64,000 nt of DNA from Brachypterus glaber (taxonomy: Eukaryota > Arthropoda > Insecta > Coleoptera > Kateretidae). Shown here in pieces: positions 53,098 to 64,000 of the stretch; the first letter of the stretch is position 1, and every line of letters begins with the position of its first letter. The notes beneath the pieces are model-generated. The model did not search any database. It worked only from the letters and a program-made list of their open reading frames with translations, and was not told the origin of the DNA. The position numbers were made by a program, and so were the translations under genes. The stretch spans positions 44,001,794 to 44,065,793 of the forward strand of contig OY294046.1 of NCBI GenBank assembly GCA_958510825.1, in the 5' to 3' direction.

Positions 53098-53483
53098 AAC
53101 TTCAAATACTTATTTTATTTTATTTTTTTCTTATTTAATAATATCTAAATTTGTGTTTGATGATCACAATAATTTTTTCTTCTAATTAAAAACATTTTTC
53201 CTTGTGCTATTTTTTACCTAATGTACCTTATTTTTAGTAGGATCTTTAGGAATTATATTTCTCATATACTATCAATATTTTCATCCTTATAGGAATTACG
53301 CCTAATTGTTATATAATCGTAAGTTTTCTGCTCTCTTAACCTACAAACTATTTTGTAATTTAATATACCGGTATTTTTAATATAAGTTGCGGTTTTAATC
53401 TAAGTTGTTGAGAACACAAGATAAGAAAAATGGAGAAGTAGTAGAGGACTTTGGTTAGGAGTTTACTGAATTTTAGACTGGCG

Positions 53484-53533
53484 AAGAAGTAGAAGGAAAA
53501 GAAGAAGAAGAAAAAGAAGACGAAGAAGAAGAT
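53484..53533 (+). repeat. (GAA)n purine tract
   Basis: GAAGAAGTAGAAGG followed by imperfect GAA/AAG repeats, all purine on the plus strand apart from isolated T and C. Confidence 0.85.
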
Positions 53534-54047
53534 AATATTATTTATTTTATTTTTTTATTTATAGATAAGATAAAATTTAAATATATATATCATGGTTAGT
53601 TTCAATATATTAATATCGTAAATATATAGTGAATGGTTATAGGATCATGCAGCACTTACTTCGATATTAATTTGTAGGGGTTTGAACGCCAAATTGCAGT
53701 TGCCAGACTTGAAAGAAAATAAATATAGGATTACATCTCTTCCTTCTTTATAAGAAGGATTTGCTGTTTGTCTGGAGCAAATATTAACACGGGATGGTTT
53801 ACTTGTAAGGAGCTTTAATCATTTTTCTACCAATAATTCTGTTTTACTGGAAATAAATGTTTTTTTAAGGATGAATTTTTTGATAAAGAAGAAATATTTC
53901 ACAATTTTTGACATGTTTGCTTTTCTTATAAAAATATAATATATTATAGCTTATGTTGAAAGAACTCTTTCTTCTTATTTTCACGTTTCTGTTTTAATAC
54001 TTCTTCGCTCCTACATTTTTCAAAAAGGATCAAAATATTAGAGTTAT
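53534..54047. other. AT-rich intergenic
   Basis: No gene or element supported. Confidence 0.4.
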
Positions 54048-54182
54048 CCTGTTTAGACTCCGCCACTAAAACCGCCACTAGATAGAGCGACCTATATTTT
54101 TTACAACATAACCCGTCAAAACTAGGGACCCTATATATAATGACATTTAACGTGTTAAGTCATTATATAAAGGGTCCCTAGT
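54048..54182. mobile_element. Short element with ACTAGGGACCC hairpin, copy 1
   Basis: 54121-54182 is a near-perfect hairpin: ACTAGGGACCCTATATA and ATGAC against GTCATTATATAAAGGGTCC and CTAGT. The adjoining CCGCCACTAAAACCGCC and ACTAGATAGAG is homologous, inverted, to 63662-63695 beside a similar hairpin, so this is one repeat family with two copies here. Confidence 0.6.
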
Positions 54183-54779
54183 CAATACTATTACCTTATT
54201 AAAAAAAAGACATTTTGTACTGTTATATTATTTACAAATACATATTTTTTATTTATATTACAATATTTCGTATTTAATTTCGTATTTAATACTGCACTTA
54301 TAATGTAAAAAATCAGAATTTCAGTATTATATTATCAGTGATTAGATTTTTTAACAGGTTCGTCTTAAGGAAAACAAAGAATAATTTCATAAAAAATTAA
54401 AACTAACAAAAATACATTATTATTGTTATGTAATTCTTGTTTTGTTTTAATTTAGTTCTTTTGTATGTTTGCATTATTTTAAATATTCCAGTGAAATCAA
54501 ACTAAGTTAAATACATACAGTCAAATAAAATAAAAAGTAAAACAAAAAACAGTCTACACATAAATATGCTTTTTCCTTTTTTTAGGATAATCGAACAAAT
54601 TCCATTATTCTGTGTTGTTTCTAGGTTGTTAAATATAAAATAGAAATTAAGCCACTTATTACAATGTAATAAATTTACCTTTTTAAGTGTAACTAATTTT
54701 TAACAAAAGCAACTGTTTGTTTTTTCAATATTACTTTCATACGTTAGTAAATAAAAAATAAATTGCTTTTTAACGTTTT
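54183..54779. other. AT-rich intergenic
   Basis: No gene or element supported. Confidence 0.4.
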
Positions 54780-54960
54780 ATACAAAAAAAAATTCCGTAA
54801 GATAAATCTGTCTATCTCTCTGAATGGGAAATTTGTGACTACAATACCTCAATTGAGTTCTTAAGAACGCTAAGAACTTAAAATTTGGACCATAGGTTCC
54901 TTATCCAAAGTTTTAGATTAAGATTTTTTTTTGATAAAAACGGTTTTTTTTTTAATTTTT
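54780..54960 (-). mobile_element. Helentron-like element fragment, minus strand
   Basis: CTGTCTATCTCTCTG (degenerate tract), ACTACAATACCTCAATTGAG, TTCTTAAGAACGCTAAGAAC and TTGGACCATAGGTTCCTTA, the reverse complement of tract, core and downstream block. The internal repeats are lost. Confidence 0.5.
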
Positions 54961-56710
54961 TTTTAGTTTTTTGAATAAATAAATGCTTAAAACAAAAATA
55001 TGAAAAAACAATATTGTTATAATGAATCTATAAAACATGTAGTGAGTAATACCTAAAGCGCCACCCGCATAACTAGCGTAAAACATTACAGTGCCGTAAT
55101 TAGCTTGATGTGCCGTGATATGTCTTGTACACATAGCTTTTAAAATTATGAGGCTTGCATAGTCTGTGGATGGCGGATACGAATTGGACCGAAATTACGC
55201 GAATCGTACCCGAATTGATATAATCTACGCCTTTTGCCACGCTCGAGCGCGCTCTTGCACATTCTTTTCTCGGCAGAAGTTTTTTTTTAAGACCATGTTT
55301 CCTTAATGCGGACCTGTTAAAAAATCCAAAGTCCGATCACTGTATATTATACAAGATATATTATAAAATGACACAATGGCCTTGTCCTATTTAGAAACTC
55401 TAGCAACTTTTGTTTATTTATAATATAAATAAACTAACAAATTTTACTAGAATAGTACTAACTATTGTAGTAACATTTGGCGTAGTATATCTTAAAACTA
55501 TAACTATAACTTTATAGTAAGATATATTTTTAGTTGTGTTATAGATCTAGTGTAAAATGTTTTATAATATTCAATAAAATAAGAATCGGTAAATAATACT
55601 AAAATTTGAATTAGTAATAAATTTTCACAGTGTAGCTGTAGCATGTACTTACTTAATTAAAATAAATTAAGCCTTAAGTATCTATTTTCATACAAAATAT
55701 TTTAGTTGCCTGATAAAATCTGCAACAATACGTACTTAAAAATACACACTAATAAAATTCGTTAATGTATATCAGGTTGAAAATTCCTTAGTTACCATTT
55801 TAGCAATTACCTTTGAACTACAAAACAGACATAATTGAAATATTTTCTTATAAAATTTAATATCTGTTGCCGATAAAATGAGTTTAATTTAAAACACTAT
55901 CGCACAGAGGTTAGAATACTTAAATTTTGAAATCCAGAATAAAAATTATCATTTTAACGAAATAGTATAGGTTCTGTATTGGTTTTTGGGTATATCGGGT
56001 AGAGCAAAAAACTTCAATTTAATATGATTGTGGACGTTTCGAATTCCGTTTAATTCATTATCAACATTCCTTCTAAAAAATTAACAGTGTTAAATTTTTG
56101 TAAGCTCAAAAAATAACTAACAACCTCCCTAAGAGCTACCTAACCTAAAATTTTTTGATATTTTTATAAAATTACTTACAATATATACCAGCAAAGTTTT
56201 CATAGTCAGAGTAGACAGATATGTACATTTTGATAAAAATCTTCAATAGATACGACACCCATACAAATTACAATTAAAATAACTAATTCTAATATTTTCT
56301 GTTCTTTCATCAGTCTTTTTTTCTGCATACTGAACCGTACTTGATGCGTTTTAGTGTTCGGGGCGCTTCCCGTTTTAATATCAAAATTGCAATTTAGCTA
56401 GTTAAAATATTGCCTTGAAAATCCTGAGATTTCTTAAAAACAACCTGCGACAACCTACGGCTCCCTAAAATATTTCGTATAACTTCCTCTGACTTCCAAT
56501 AAATTCCAAAGACTTCTTAAAAGCCTTCCTCAACTTCCTATAATTTTGAAAGACTTTCAAAGATTTCCTTTTCAAGTGTATCTCTACTTCCTTATTTGGG
56601 CCCACTTGCCTTATTTATTTTGTTTACAGTCTGCATTAGGGTACTTATTTCTGACCAAATACACATACATGTGCCGCCCATTGTGCTCGTTTACCATTGA
56701 CATTACCGAC
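54961..56710. other. Intergenic; solo CACTG-type end near 55625
   Basis: TTTTCACAGTGTAGC near 55625 resembles a right end of the CACTG MITEs. 55150-55270 is less AT-rich (GGATACGAATTGGACCG, CACGCTCGAGCGCGCTC) but unassigned. The rest is AT-rich without a supported gene. Confidence 0.35.
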
Positions 56711-56776
56711 GATTAAAATTACGCGTAATATCCCCGAGATCAAAGCATAATTTCGAGTCTCGCGTAATTTAATTAC
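56711..56776. repeat. 66-bp hairpin
   Basis: GATTAAAATTACGCG is mirrored by CGCGTAATTTAATTAC, with a partially paired GAGATC/GAGTCTC centre. Confidence 0.6.
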
Positions 56777-56911
56777 GGAGCTCAAACATGTTATAAACAA
56801 GGATGAGTCCTCTTACGGTTTTAGCCAATCTCATTATTTAGTTTTAAAATTGCAAACATTTTTTTTATAGACATCCTTTTTTTACTTTCCTTATCTTGTT
56901 TGCTTATTTTA

Positions 56912-57001
56912 TACACTGAAAAAAAAAGATAGACCTAACCCGACAATATAAAGCCACATTACAACATATTACTTATGATTCTATATATTTTTTACAGTGT
57001 A
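56912..57001. mobile_element. 90-bp TACACTGAAAAAA miniature element
   Basis: TACACTGAAAAAAAAAG at the left and TATTTTTTACAGTGTA at the right are TIRs of the CACTG family (compare 37868-38665). Very short, probably an internal-deletion derivative. Confidence 0.6.
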
Positions 57002-57036
57002 AGCTACAGCTTTACCGATTCTAATATTGAAGGAGG

Positions 57037-57069
57037 GTGGGCAGTTAGTGCCCACGCGTCGCGACGCGT
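57037..57069. repeat. GC-rich double palindrome
   Basis: GGTGGGCAGTTAGTGCCCAC is a short hairpin; its end overlaps ACGCGTCGCGACGCGT (57054-57069), a perfect 16-bp palindrome with several CpGs. Confidence 0.85.
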
Positions 57070-58687
57070 TGATATGGTTTTATGTCCGTAATTAATACAA
57101 ATATAAATGTTTGCCCTAACTACTTTAGAACGCTATTGAAAAGTGTCTTCATGCATTCATCCATTGCATCCTACCAACGACAAGTTTTTTTTCTGCCTAT
57201 AAGTCTTGGTACAACGGTTTGTTATAGTACCCCTTATCTCCAATCAAACTAATTCCTGTTAAGATAAATGAGCCATAGGGATTAAGCCTGTCTCTTAAAT
57301 ATACCAAACAAACTAATGAATGACTGACTGACTGACTGACTGACTCTCATGATCATTGTTATTTTGCTAGTTAGTCATCTAATCATCGCTGGATTAGTAT
57401 GGACTATCTTTGCCTAAGAAAATACTTTGTGCTGACGATAACAAAAAAGTTGTAACAACAGTGTGGATAGTTTTCCTTTTATCTGTGACTATGTTGGTGA
57501 GATACAGGCATGTCAACATGGCAAAAAGTTTTTTAAATTAATTTAATCGCAAATGTTTTTTAATATAGTTCCCCTTTTATTTTTGTCAGTGTATTCTAAT
57601 CTTGTTATTTGTTCGAAATCCAATAATAACTAAGGGTTGCAAAACATCCCCTCAAAACTCTAAAATACGCATAGGGTATTAGAAAATATTATAAATATTT
57701 GACTTAAATGATGGGGTGAGGGTATCAAAATTTATTTTAAACATTTGCTTTTATGTTGTCAGTTAGCATTACGTTTTAGTTAAACTGTTTATCTTCTTAA
57801 GTTTTTGGCCTGAAGCTGCGACTTAATGTCTTGCTTTTAATAAAGAAAATGTTTATTTTATAGGTAGTAAATATGTATTTTCTATATTTTTTTTAATACG
57901 GTAATCTTATCTTTAGGGTCTCGAAACGCTGGTGATTTTTCGTTAAAATAGCATTTATTTTGGTCTTATAATATAATTACAACCACTTGAAATAATTTGA
58001 TTAAGGACATATAAAAAATGGAAAATTATGTTTATTATAAAATATAACATTTTTAAATAACAGTTGTGTCTGCGTCACTAATTCTCTCTCGCTTTTTTAT
58101 TGTAGTTTTTCAACACTGGAGCTTTTGATGTCACCAGAATATTTTGTCGCTCCTATTAGGATATTTTGGACTCTAGATAGATTTTGTCGCCAGGATTTTT
58201 TCGCAACTAACTTTTTATCGGATTATTTTGGACCCGCGAACACTGAGTTTTAAGATACGTTAGGTTGAGTTTGAACCTCTAAAATCTTAGGGTGGATTTT
58301 GTTCGAGAAATGTCTATACTTAACAGATCACTAACCAGGAAAGTCCCAACGCGCTTAGTTTGAACGAAATATTAGCAAGTTCTTTAGGAGTTTCCACAGT
58401 AAACGCAAAACGCTTATTGAATATTATAGATGCCAATCCTTATAGGATTTTTCATGCAGATTTTAAATCCGTTTAAGAAAAATATCTACATATTTTAGTT
58501 ATTTAGAAAATCATTATGAAAAAAATCGAATGTGTCTTTTTTGGTTAATTTTCAATAAGTTTGAAACAATTATAATACAATGTTTAACATCTCATGCCGG
58601 CTTAAACTGAAGCTTTATATTAAAAGTCTATGTTTATAAGACAAAATTTAATAATTAGACTTTTTTTTAGATTGAACTTACCTTAAA
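57070..58687. other. AT-rich intergenic; (GACT)n and weak ATTTTGTCGC repeats
   Basis: A (GACT)n microsatellite lies at 57320-57345. At 58135-58235 the words ATATTTTGTCGCTCC, ATATTTTGGACTC, ATTTTGTCGCCAGG and ATTATTTTGGACCC alternate at about 20-30 bp spacing. No gene. Confidence 0.45.
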
Positions 58688-58697
58688 GCTTAGTATT

Positions 58698-59427
58698 ACA
58701 CTGAAAGAAATTACATTGAAAAGGTGTAAAAAATACACTCTATAAATGTGTAAATTTTACACCTTTATATAAATGTACATCAACATTGATGTGACACTAC
58801 ACAGGTGAGGTGATTTTGACCTAGTGTGTATTTTTACATCCATACCTTCTGCAACAATACACTCGAAAAGCCAGAATTCCTGCATCATCGAGTCTGGTGG
58901 CTGTCGACCATTATAATTGTTTACTTTTGTAAGAGCGTACGTATAATTTTGTGTGTGCTTCAAAGAAATAATTGGTAAGTGTTGATTAAAAGTAAATATT
59001 TAAAAAGTGTGATTAATACAATATCATTAAAACATAAATTTTATAATATTTTACTTATTCAGGCGGTAACACTGGCCTGCAAATTTTAGTTGTTAAGACT
59101 TGTGTATCTTTTCTGTTTCTATTTTATATTGGTACTTTTTGTAGCGTTGATTACGAATATACGTCTTATTTTTCTGTTGCATAGTTTTTCCATAAAACAC
59201 TATTCATAAATAGAAAAATAACAAAATGGTTATTCTATTTTTTTTTAATAAATTGAAGGGTTTTATGTAAAAAGTATATTTACGCGTTGGTTTGGACTTT
59301 ACACAGTGGATGTAAAAATATAATACACACCGCATTTATATTAACGCTTCGAGTGTAAATTCACATCAGCAGCAGCTGCAAGTAAATTACCCATGCACGT
59401 GGATGTAAAAATTTATCTCACTGTAAC
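58698..59427 (+). mobile_element. 730-bp ACACTGAAAG MITE with 10-bp TSD
   Basis: GCTTAGTATT at 58688-58697 and 59428-59437. The left end ACACTGAAAGAAATTACA and right end TGTAAAAATTTATCTCACTG are imperfect TIRs. A less AT-rich patch (58850-58910) is followed by ATTGGTAAGTG (58972), a splice-donor-like site, as in the 37.9-kb element. Many GTGTAAA/GATGTAAA words near both ends. A 9-10-bp TSD would suit Mutator-like mobilisation better than hAT. Confidence 0.7.
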
Positions 59428-60135
59428 GCTTAGTATTTTTTTTCACTACCAGCCCAAAACCACATCTTTATTACTGTTCTTTTCATAGGTAGAAATATTA
59501 TTTCTCTACCTATGACGTCAGAGGTTCTAAAAATAATAAAATTGCATCATGGTTAATAATGAATTTTTATTCAGCTGTTTTGGCATCTGACGTTTCACTT
59601 AATTATTAAATCACATTGCTATTTACAAGTGTCTTTAGGCACCAAATTTATTTATTGCATGATAAATTAAAAAATATTAACTAAATTAGTACCTATAAAA
59701 CATGTTTTACAAAAAACACTTCGAAAAGTGAAAATCATTGGCCCATCATATTCAACCATAGATTATACAACCCATATATTATCGTAAGGATCATAGATTA
59801 CTACAGATACAACCCCCATATATTAATTTTTGAGACAATAGATTCTCCCTCACAGTTTTCGCCTGTCCCCTTATTTCTGGGGGAATACCAGAATCATCAC
59901 TTTGCATTTCACTTTCCATTTTTATATATTTTATTACACTTAACACGGAAACACTTTCTAACTTAATAATTTTAGCAGATCACCAGAAAGTTTCTGCCAG
60001 AAATGTCAAGTTATTCATTTGTTTTTTTAATGGCCGCGAACGGCCAGCGTGATATTTTAAATTTATAAGCTTTTTCATTAAATTTTAGTAAAAAAAATAA
60101 ATAAATAGCTAATTAATTGTACTGGTAGTGAAAAA
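59428..60135. other. Intergenic; hairpin with TGACGTCA near 59500
   Basis: TCATAGGTAGAAATA pairs with TATTTCTCTACCTATGA at 59486-59517, running into TGACGTCA. Nothing else supported. Confidence 0.4.
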
Positions 60136-60272
60136 AATACTATATTTTCCACGTGAGTGAAGATTTAACATTTTAGACCGCGTCTTGCGGGCTTCTCGCT
60201 AGCGCGCTCATCCCGCAATTTGACGCAGGTCAAAAATGTTAAACTTCTCTCACTTGGTAAATAATATACTAT
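60136..60272. mobile_element. 137-bp foldback with CTCGCTAGCGCGCTC loop
   Basis: TACTATATTTTCC, GTGAGTGAAGATTTAACATT and GACCGCGTC on the left pair with GACGCAGGTC, AATGTTAAACTTCTCTCAC and ATAATATACTATT on the right. The loop is GC-rich, recalling 1191-1317 and 10034-10154. Confidence 0.75.
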
Positions 60273-60940
60273 TAAATACTGTATTAAAATACAGTAACAG
60301 ATTCTTAGTATATTATTTACTTCTTAATAACCTTTAAAGCATTTAAAATATTTTGAAACTAAACATCTAACTACTTACAGCCATTAAAGTTTGTCATAAA
60401 TGATTAAGATTTTGGCTTAAAAGCCTCAGAATAAATACATGCAAATATAACTAGCTCCGCAAACTTGATACTTTAGAAATCAGATAGTTAAGGAAACTAT
60501 GAATCAATTTTTAGATTGAATTATGATACGAAACAGTATTGGTATCATACTTACTGAGCAGGGGTTACTGAAATTTCAAAAAAAAAAAAAAAAATAGAAA
60601 TGTTGGCGAAAATTACCCAGAAATTTGTACATGTACTTCTATCAACCCTTCGCAATGTCGGCCGCAAATAAGCATAAACTTGTATGTATAGACGCTGCCA
60701 GAGTTATAAGAGGTTTTTTTTAACAGAGATTATTTTTATCTGACACATGTCAAACTGTTGGTCAATTTGGGACGTTGCATAATTTTAGACTCATTTAAAC
60801 TAATGTATTTTTATCCAGTCTACGTGGACTGATTCTAGCCAGTTAAAGTTTGACCCTATCCAATCATATTTCACAAAAAAATTAGCCACACCCACAAGGC
60901 ATTTGTAGCAATAAATATTGAATTGTTTGGTGCATTAGTT
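60273..60940. other. AT-rich intergenic with a poly(A) run
   Basis: A run of about 17 A begins at 60580. No gene supported. Confidence 0.4.
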
Positions 60941-61270
60941 TAGTGAATTATCTAAAAATATGTTTTGGTGCATTTACAATGCCTAGTGACAAGAAACATT
61001 GTCTTCAACCTTGTCACAGTTTAAAGCCATCAAGTGTTTCATTTTTGCCTTCGAAGGCATTCATTCCGGGCTATCAGGACCGACATACTCGCTTACGAGC
61101 TCGTATGACAAACTTTCCGCTGGTGCGGAATATTGTTTATTCCATACTAGTTATAGTATACTTACACTACTTTGTCTCCTTTGCGAGGGTTTTGGTTTAT
61201 CGTGTTATTTATATTGATCAAATAAATTATCAGACAATTAGACAGTTTTTTTGTAAAAATATTTCCTAGA
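60941..61270 (+). other. Less AT-rich stretch with two overlapping ORFs, unassigned
   Basis: 60943-61269 encodes a possible 108-residue product and 60999-61217 a 72-residue one in another frame. The base composition between 60970 and 61130 is closer to coding than its surroundings, and a third frame also carries open stretches. I recognise no domain; the C-terminal half of the longer product is hydrophobic. It could be a decayed exon or repeat. Confidence 0.2.
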
Positions 61271-61649
61271 TCTTATTTGTTTTTCTAGTTAAGTACTCCT
61301 GGGAGGATTCTTCTCACTTCCTGGACTATACCAAGCAAACTAGATACTTTGAGAAACAGATATTTCAGCGTCTTATCCATTAGTGATGCACTTTGCGGCT
61401 TTGAAACCTTGTTTCTGGACTGAAATTAATATTCCTCTGGGATTATATAGGGAAAGCACTGCTCTAATAGAATATGTATAAGGATTATAAGGTTAAGTTT
61501 AAAACAAAGTAACCTTTCTTGCCTAAAACTAACTGTGAAAAAAAATATCATACATAAATAGTTCTAAGCATTTTCTTGAAATTAGCAAAGTCATAAGAGT
61601 TTGTCTAACTAATATTTTCAACCATTTAGTTTGGTTTTAAAACTACATT
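61271..61649. other. AT-rich, no supported feature
   Basis: No gene or element supported. Confidence 0.4.
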
Positions 61650-62990
61650 TAAAACCTTGCATTGAATTGAAAATGGTAAGGGGGTAGTGTGATAAAAGCT
61701 TATTTAATGCTCTATTCGTGTTTTAAACATTTTTTTAAATGTTTAAATTTTTAATTTTTTTGCCAAAAAAATCCATTTTTTTATAATTTTTTTTTGTAAA
61801 TTTTAATTTATATCATTTAACATTAGTTTAAAACTAAAATTACATTGCATCTTGGAATTAGTAATTTCGTTTTCATTTTTTTAAAGAAATTTTCTAGTTT
61901 CAGCCCTATTTTAATCCCCAAAAAAATGTTAAAAAAAATCATTATTAAATAAAATCATATACCACATTAGGGTGGACCTTATATTTTTTTTTATTTCAAA
62001 ATTTTTATTTAGGTATAACTAGAAAACTCTGAATGAAAATATGAGAGTGATCAAACTTCTCTAAGGGTGCTAATGGGGACCCTTAAATTCCTAAAATTAC
62101 CATAAATCGTTAAAAATCGTTAAAAATTGTATGTAATTTTTGTATAGTTGAAAATTTTAAAGGGCTTAAAATCTTATTTTTTTCCTTTTGAGTAAAAAAC
62201 ATATGTACCAAAATTTAAAATCATCAAAAGATTCTAACCCATGCTGAATATCCGCCAAAGTTGCCCCTAACTAAAATTAACGAATTTCTACCATAAATGC
62301 GAGTGAAACGGTAAACAAACATTTTAAAAATGTATCAGATCGAATTGAATTGATTTTTTTTTCAATGCATTTTAATAACTATTCATAATATTAAAAAGAT
62401 TTAACTAAAATAAAACGAGCTAAGCTCCAAATATTTAGGAGAGCTTATTTGGTGCTTAGCCCATATTGTTTTAGTTTAAACATTTTATTGTTATGAATAA
62501 ATATTAGAATATATTAAATAGATAAATTTAGTCCGATTTAGTACATTTTTAAAATGTTTTTTTTTTTTACCGTTTGACTCATTGATTTATGGTAGAAATT
62601 CGTAAATTTTAGTGTTAGGGGCGGATACAAAAATAACAGACAACTCTGAACGATTTTTTTACCGATTTATGGTAATTTTAGGGATTTCAGGGTTACCATT
62701 AGCACTCTTAGAGAAGTTTGATTACTCTCATATTTTCAGAATTTTCTAGTTACCTAAACAAAAATTTTAACTTAATAAAAAAATATAAGGTCCACCTCAA
62801 TATCACATGTGTGCACATGACCCCCTTTCCACTAAAAAAAATCCCCCCCTGCCCACATCTTAAAAGCTGAAAATATGCAAAAAGATGGTTTAACTTATTT
62901 TATTTACGTGTTACAAATTTTAGATTGGTATCTGAACTATCAGTGATAATTTAATTGTTTCACAAATTTCTCTTTGGATCACACCTTTAA
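61650..62990. mobile_element. Degenerate CAGTGCG-family MITE, split by a younger insertion
   Basis: Left part: AATGGTAAGGGGGTAGTGTG, TAAAATTTTTAATTT words and AGCCCTATTTTAATCCCC. Right part: GACCCCCTTTCCACT, CCCCCCTGCCCACATCTTAA, AAGATGGTTTAACTTATTTT and ATTGGTATCTGAACT. Together these are colinear with 39.9-40.6 kb. Termini are eroded. The element at 61968-62800 interrupts it. Confidence 0.6.
61968..62800. mobile_element. 833-bp palindromic TAGGGTGGACC element, nested
   Basis: Ends TAGGGTGGACCTTATATTTT and AAATATAAGGTCCACCTCAA start arms that pair almost throughout (TGAGAGTGATCAAACTTCTC against GAGAAGTTTGATTACTCTCA; AAGCTCCAAAT against TTTGGTGCTT near the centre at about 62435). Flanks TACCACAT and TATCACAT are an 8-bp TSD with one mismatch, as for the 49997-50888 element. 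Confidence 0.8.
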
Positions 62991-63654
62991 TCTTTACGGA
63001 AACATCTAAGGAATACCATAAATTGTAAGGGTGTCTTAATTAGGAATAGATCCCCCAAAATCTAGGGATGAATGCTGATAATAATGAAGGGTTGTGTTCA
63101 ATAAGGTGTGCAATTTGATCAAAGACAGACACCCCACTGGGGTATTTTCCCGCTAGATTCATAGAAAATGCATGCATTAATTTTAATTACAATGAAATTA
63201 TTTCCTATACGAACTTTAAATGAAGTTATAACTTTGTCTAATACAGTTTTAATTTATACGCAGATGTTACACATAGTGTTTTTTAATTTTCGTTCCTGTT
63301 TTGAGGAAATCTAATCTTAGAAACATATTTTTCTATGGTTACTTAGATCATTTTGAGTAATTTTAAGTAATCATTACCTATTACCTATGACAAAAAATAA
63401 AAATAAAATCAAAAAATAACTTTTTGGTTTGGACTGACTGTACCCAGAAAGAAGCGTAAAATTAAAATATGTAAAAATGTATAGTGTGTCCCCAAATCGA
63501 AAGTTGTTATTATTTCCGGTTAAACCGAAAGTATTTAAACATACTTTTTCTGTTAAAAGTTGACGTTTTATGGCAATAAGAGATATTCCAAAAATCTTTA
63601 ACTTTTAAAATAAAGAAAAAATGAGATTGTACCAAAGTCTCGTTACACCCCGTA
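62991..63654. other. AT-rich intergenic
   Basis: No gene or element supported. Confidence 0.4.
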
Positions 63655-63791
63655 TAGGTGAAGACACTCTATCTAGTAGCGATTTTAGCGCGGACCGGCA
63701 ACAATTTCTTTAGAGACCCTAAATAAAATGACATTAAATTTCACACAAAAGTTAAGTGTTAAATTTAGTGTCATTATATTCAGAGATCCTA
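63655..63791. mobile_element. Short hairpin element, copy 2 (relative of 54.1 kb)
   Basis: CACTCTATCTAGTAGCGATT and TTAGCGCGGACC correspond to the reverse complement of 54062-54093. A hairpin follows at 63710-63791 (TTTAGAGACCCT, AATGACATTAAATT against AAATTTAGTGTCATT, AGAGATCCTAA). Confidence 0.55.
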
Positions 63792-64000
63792 ATTTCTTCC
63801 AATGTAGGTTACCCATATGAAAGTATGTTGGTATGTTTCTTTCAGAAAATCAAAGTTTCATCTTGCATATAGTTCAGTTCCAGTAAAACGTGCAGTGACT
63901 TATTTGCAAGAGTGTGGTAGATAATATTAATTCGGGTACAGTTCGCAGCATAGCATATAGTTAGGTATGAGCAGACCCTGGAATAAATAGGACATTGGTA
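63792..64000. other. Intergenic to the window end
   Basis: No feature supported; any element could continue beyond the window. Confidence 0.4.

Noticed and set aside
60943..61269. 108-codon ORF considered as a host gene
   Set aside because: No recognisable domain, another frame is also open, and no splice or promoter context. It is kept only as an unassigned region.
1..64000. tRNA or rRNA genes
   Set aside because: I looked for A-box/B-box pairs and cloverleaf arms around GGTTCRA-like words and found none convincing. The core TTCAAGTCTC resembles half a B box but lacks the rest.
1..64000. Integrated viral or Polinton-type genes
   Set aside because: No capsid, protein-primed polymerase, integrase or envelope-like reading frames were visible in any long ORF.

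Overview
This window reads as non-coding, repeat-saturated eukaryotic nuclear DNA, most likely from an insect or other arthropod. The sequence is strongly AT-rich, has no compact gene arrangement and no operons, and I could not recognise a single intact host gene or tRNA. The arthropod guess rests on the repeat types: a mariner-like MITE with TIR CAGGGTTATTCAGAAATA, Helentron/mini-me-like elements with (GACR)n tracts, a 5'-truncated insect-type non-LTR retrotransposon with a (TTA)n tail, and hAT-type MITEs with CAGGGCCGGC ends. Host identity cannot be settled from the sequence alone.

Layout. 0-9 kb: dispersed repeats, foldbacks, a Tc1/mariner-like MITE, a decayed hammerhead-containing fragment, two copies of a hAT-like MITE (one with a clean 8-bp target-site duplication), and a duplicated AT-rich block. 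10-19 kb: a CAGTGCGG MITE, several Helentron-like elements with internal tandem repeats, foldbacks, a mariner-like MITE and a hAT MITE. 19.5-23.7 kb: the most protein-rich part, a 4.2-kb DNA transposon with ~157-bp TIRs beginning CAC, a 4-bp TSD (TATG) and a decayed minus-strand transposase whose motif order matches the RAG1/Transib/Chapaev group. It is itself interrupted by a hAT MITE and a 306-bp foldback. 24-35 kb: more Helentron-like elements, a TA-flanked MITE with repeated TTTCGGATA motifs, and two ~1-kb elements in inverted orientation 4.1 kb apart. 35-45 kb: CACTG-ended MITEs, a near-identical tandem triplication at 39.1-40.1 kb, and a 5'-truncated LINE with a perfect 12-bp TSD at 40.7-41.9 kb. 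45-54 kb: a 1.25-kb foldback interrupted by a 251-bp insertion that carries a hammerhead ribozyme motif, then further foldbacks and a 374-bp tandem duplication. 54-64 kb: hairpin elements, a CpG-rich palindrome, a MITE with a 10-bp TSD, and one MITE nested inside an older one.

How the parts relate. The elements form a layered insertion history. Old Helentron-like and mariner-like copies are interrupted by younger hAT MITEs, foldbacks and retro-insertions, and many junctions can be dated relative to one another from TSDs. One ~45-bp core motif recurs in at least a dozen places and in more than one element architecture. The two most informative objects are the RAG1-like transposon remnant and the hammerhead-bearing insertion. 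All similarity statements come from reading the sequence and from memory of families; no search was run.
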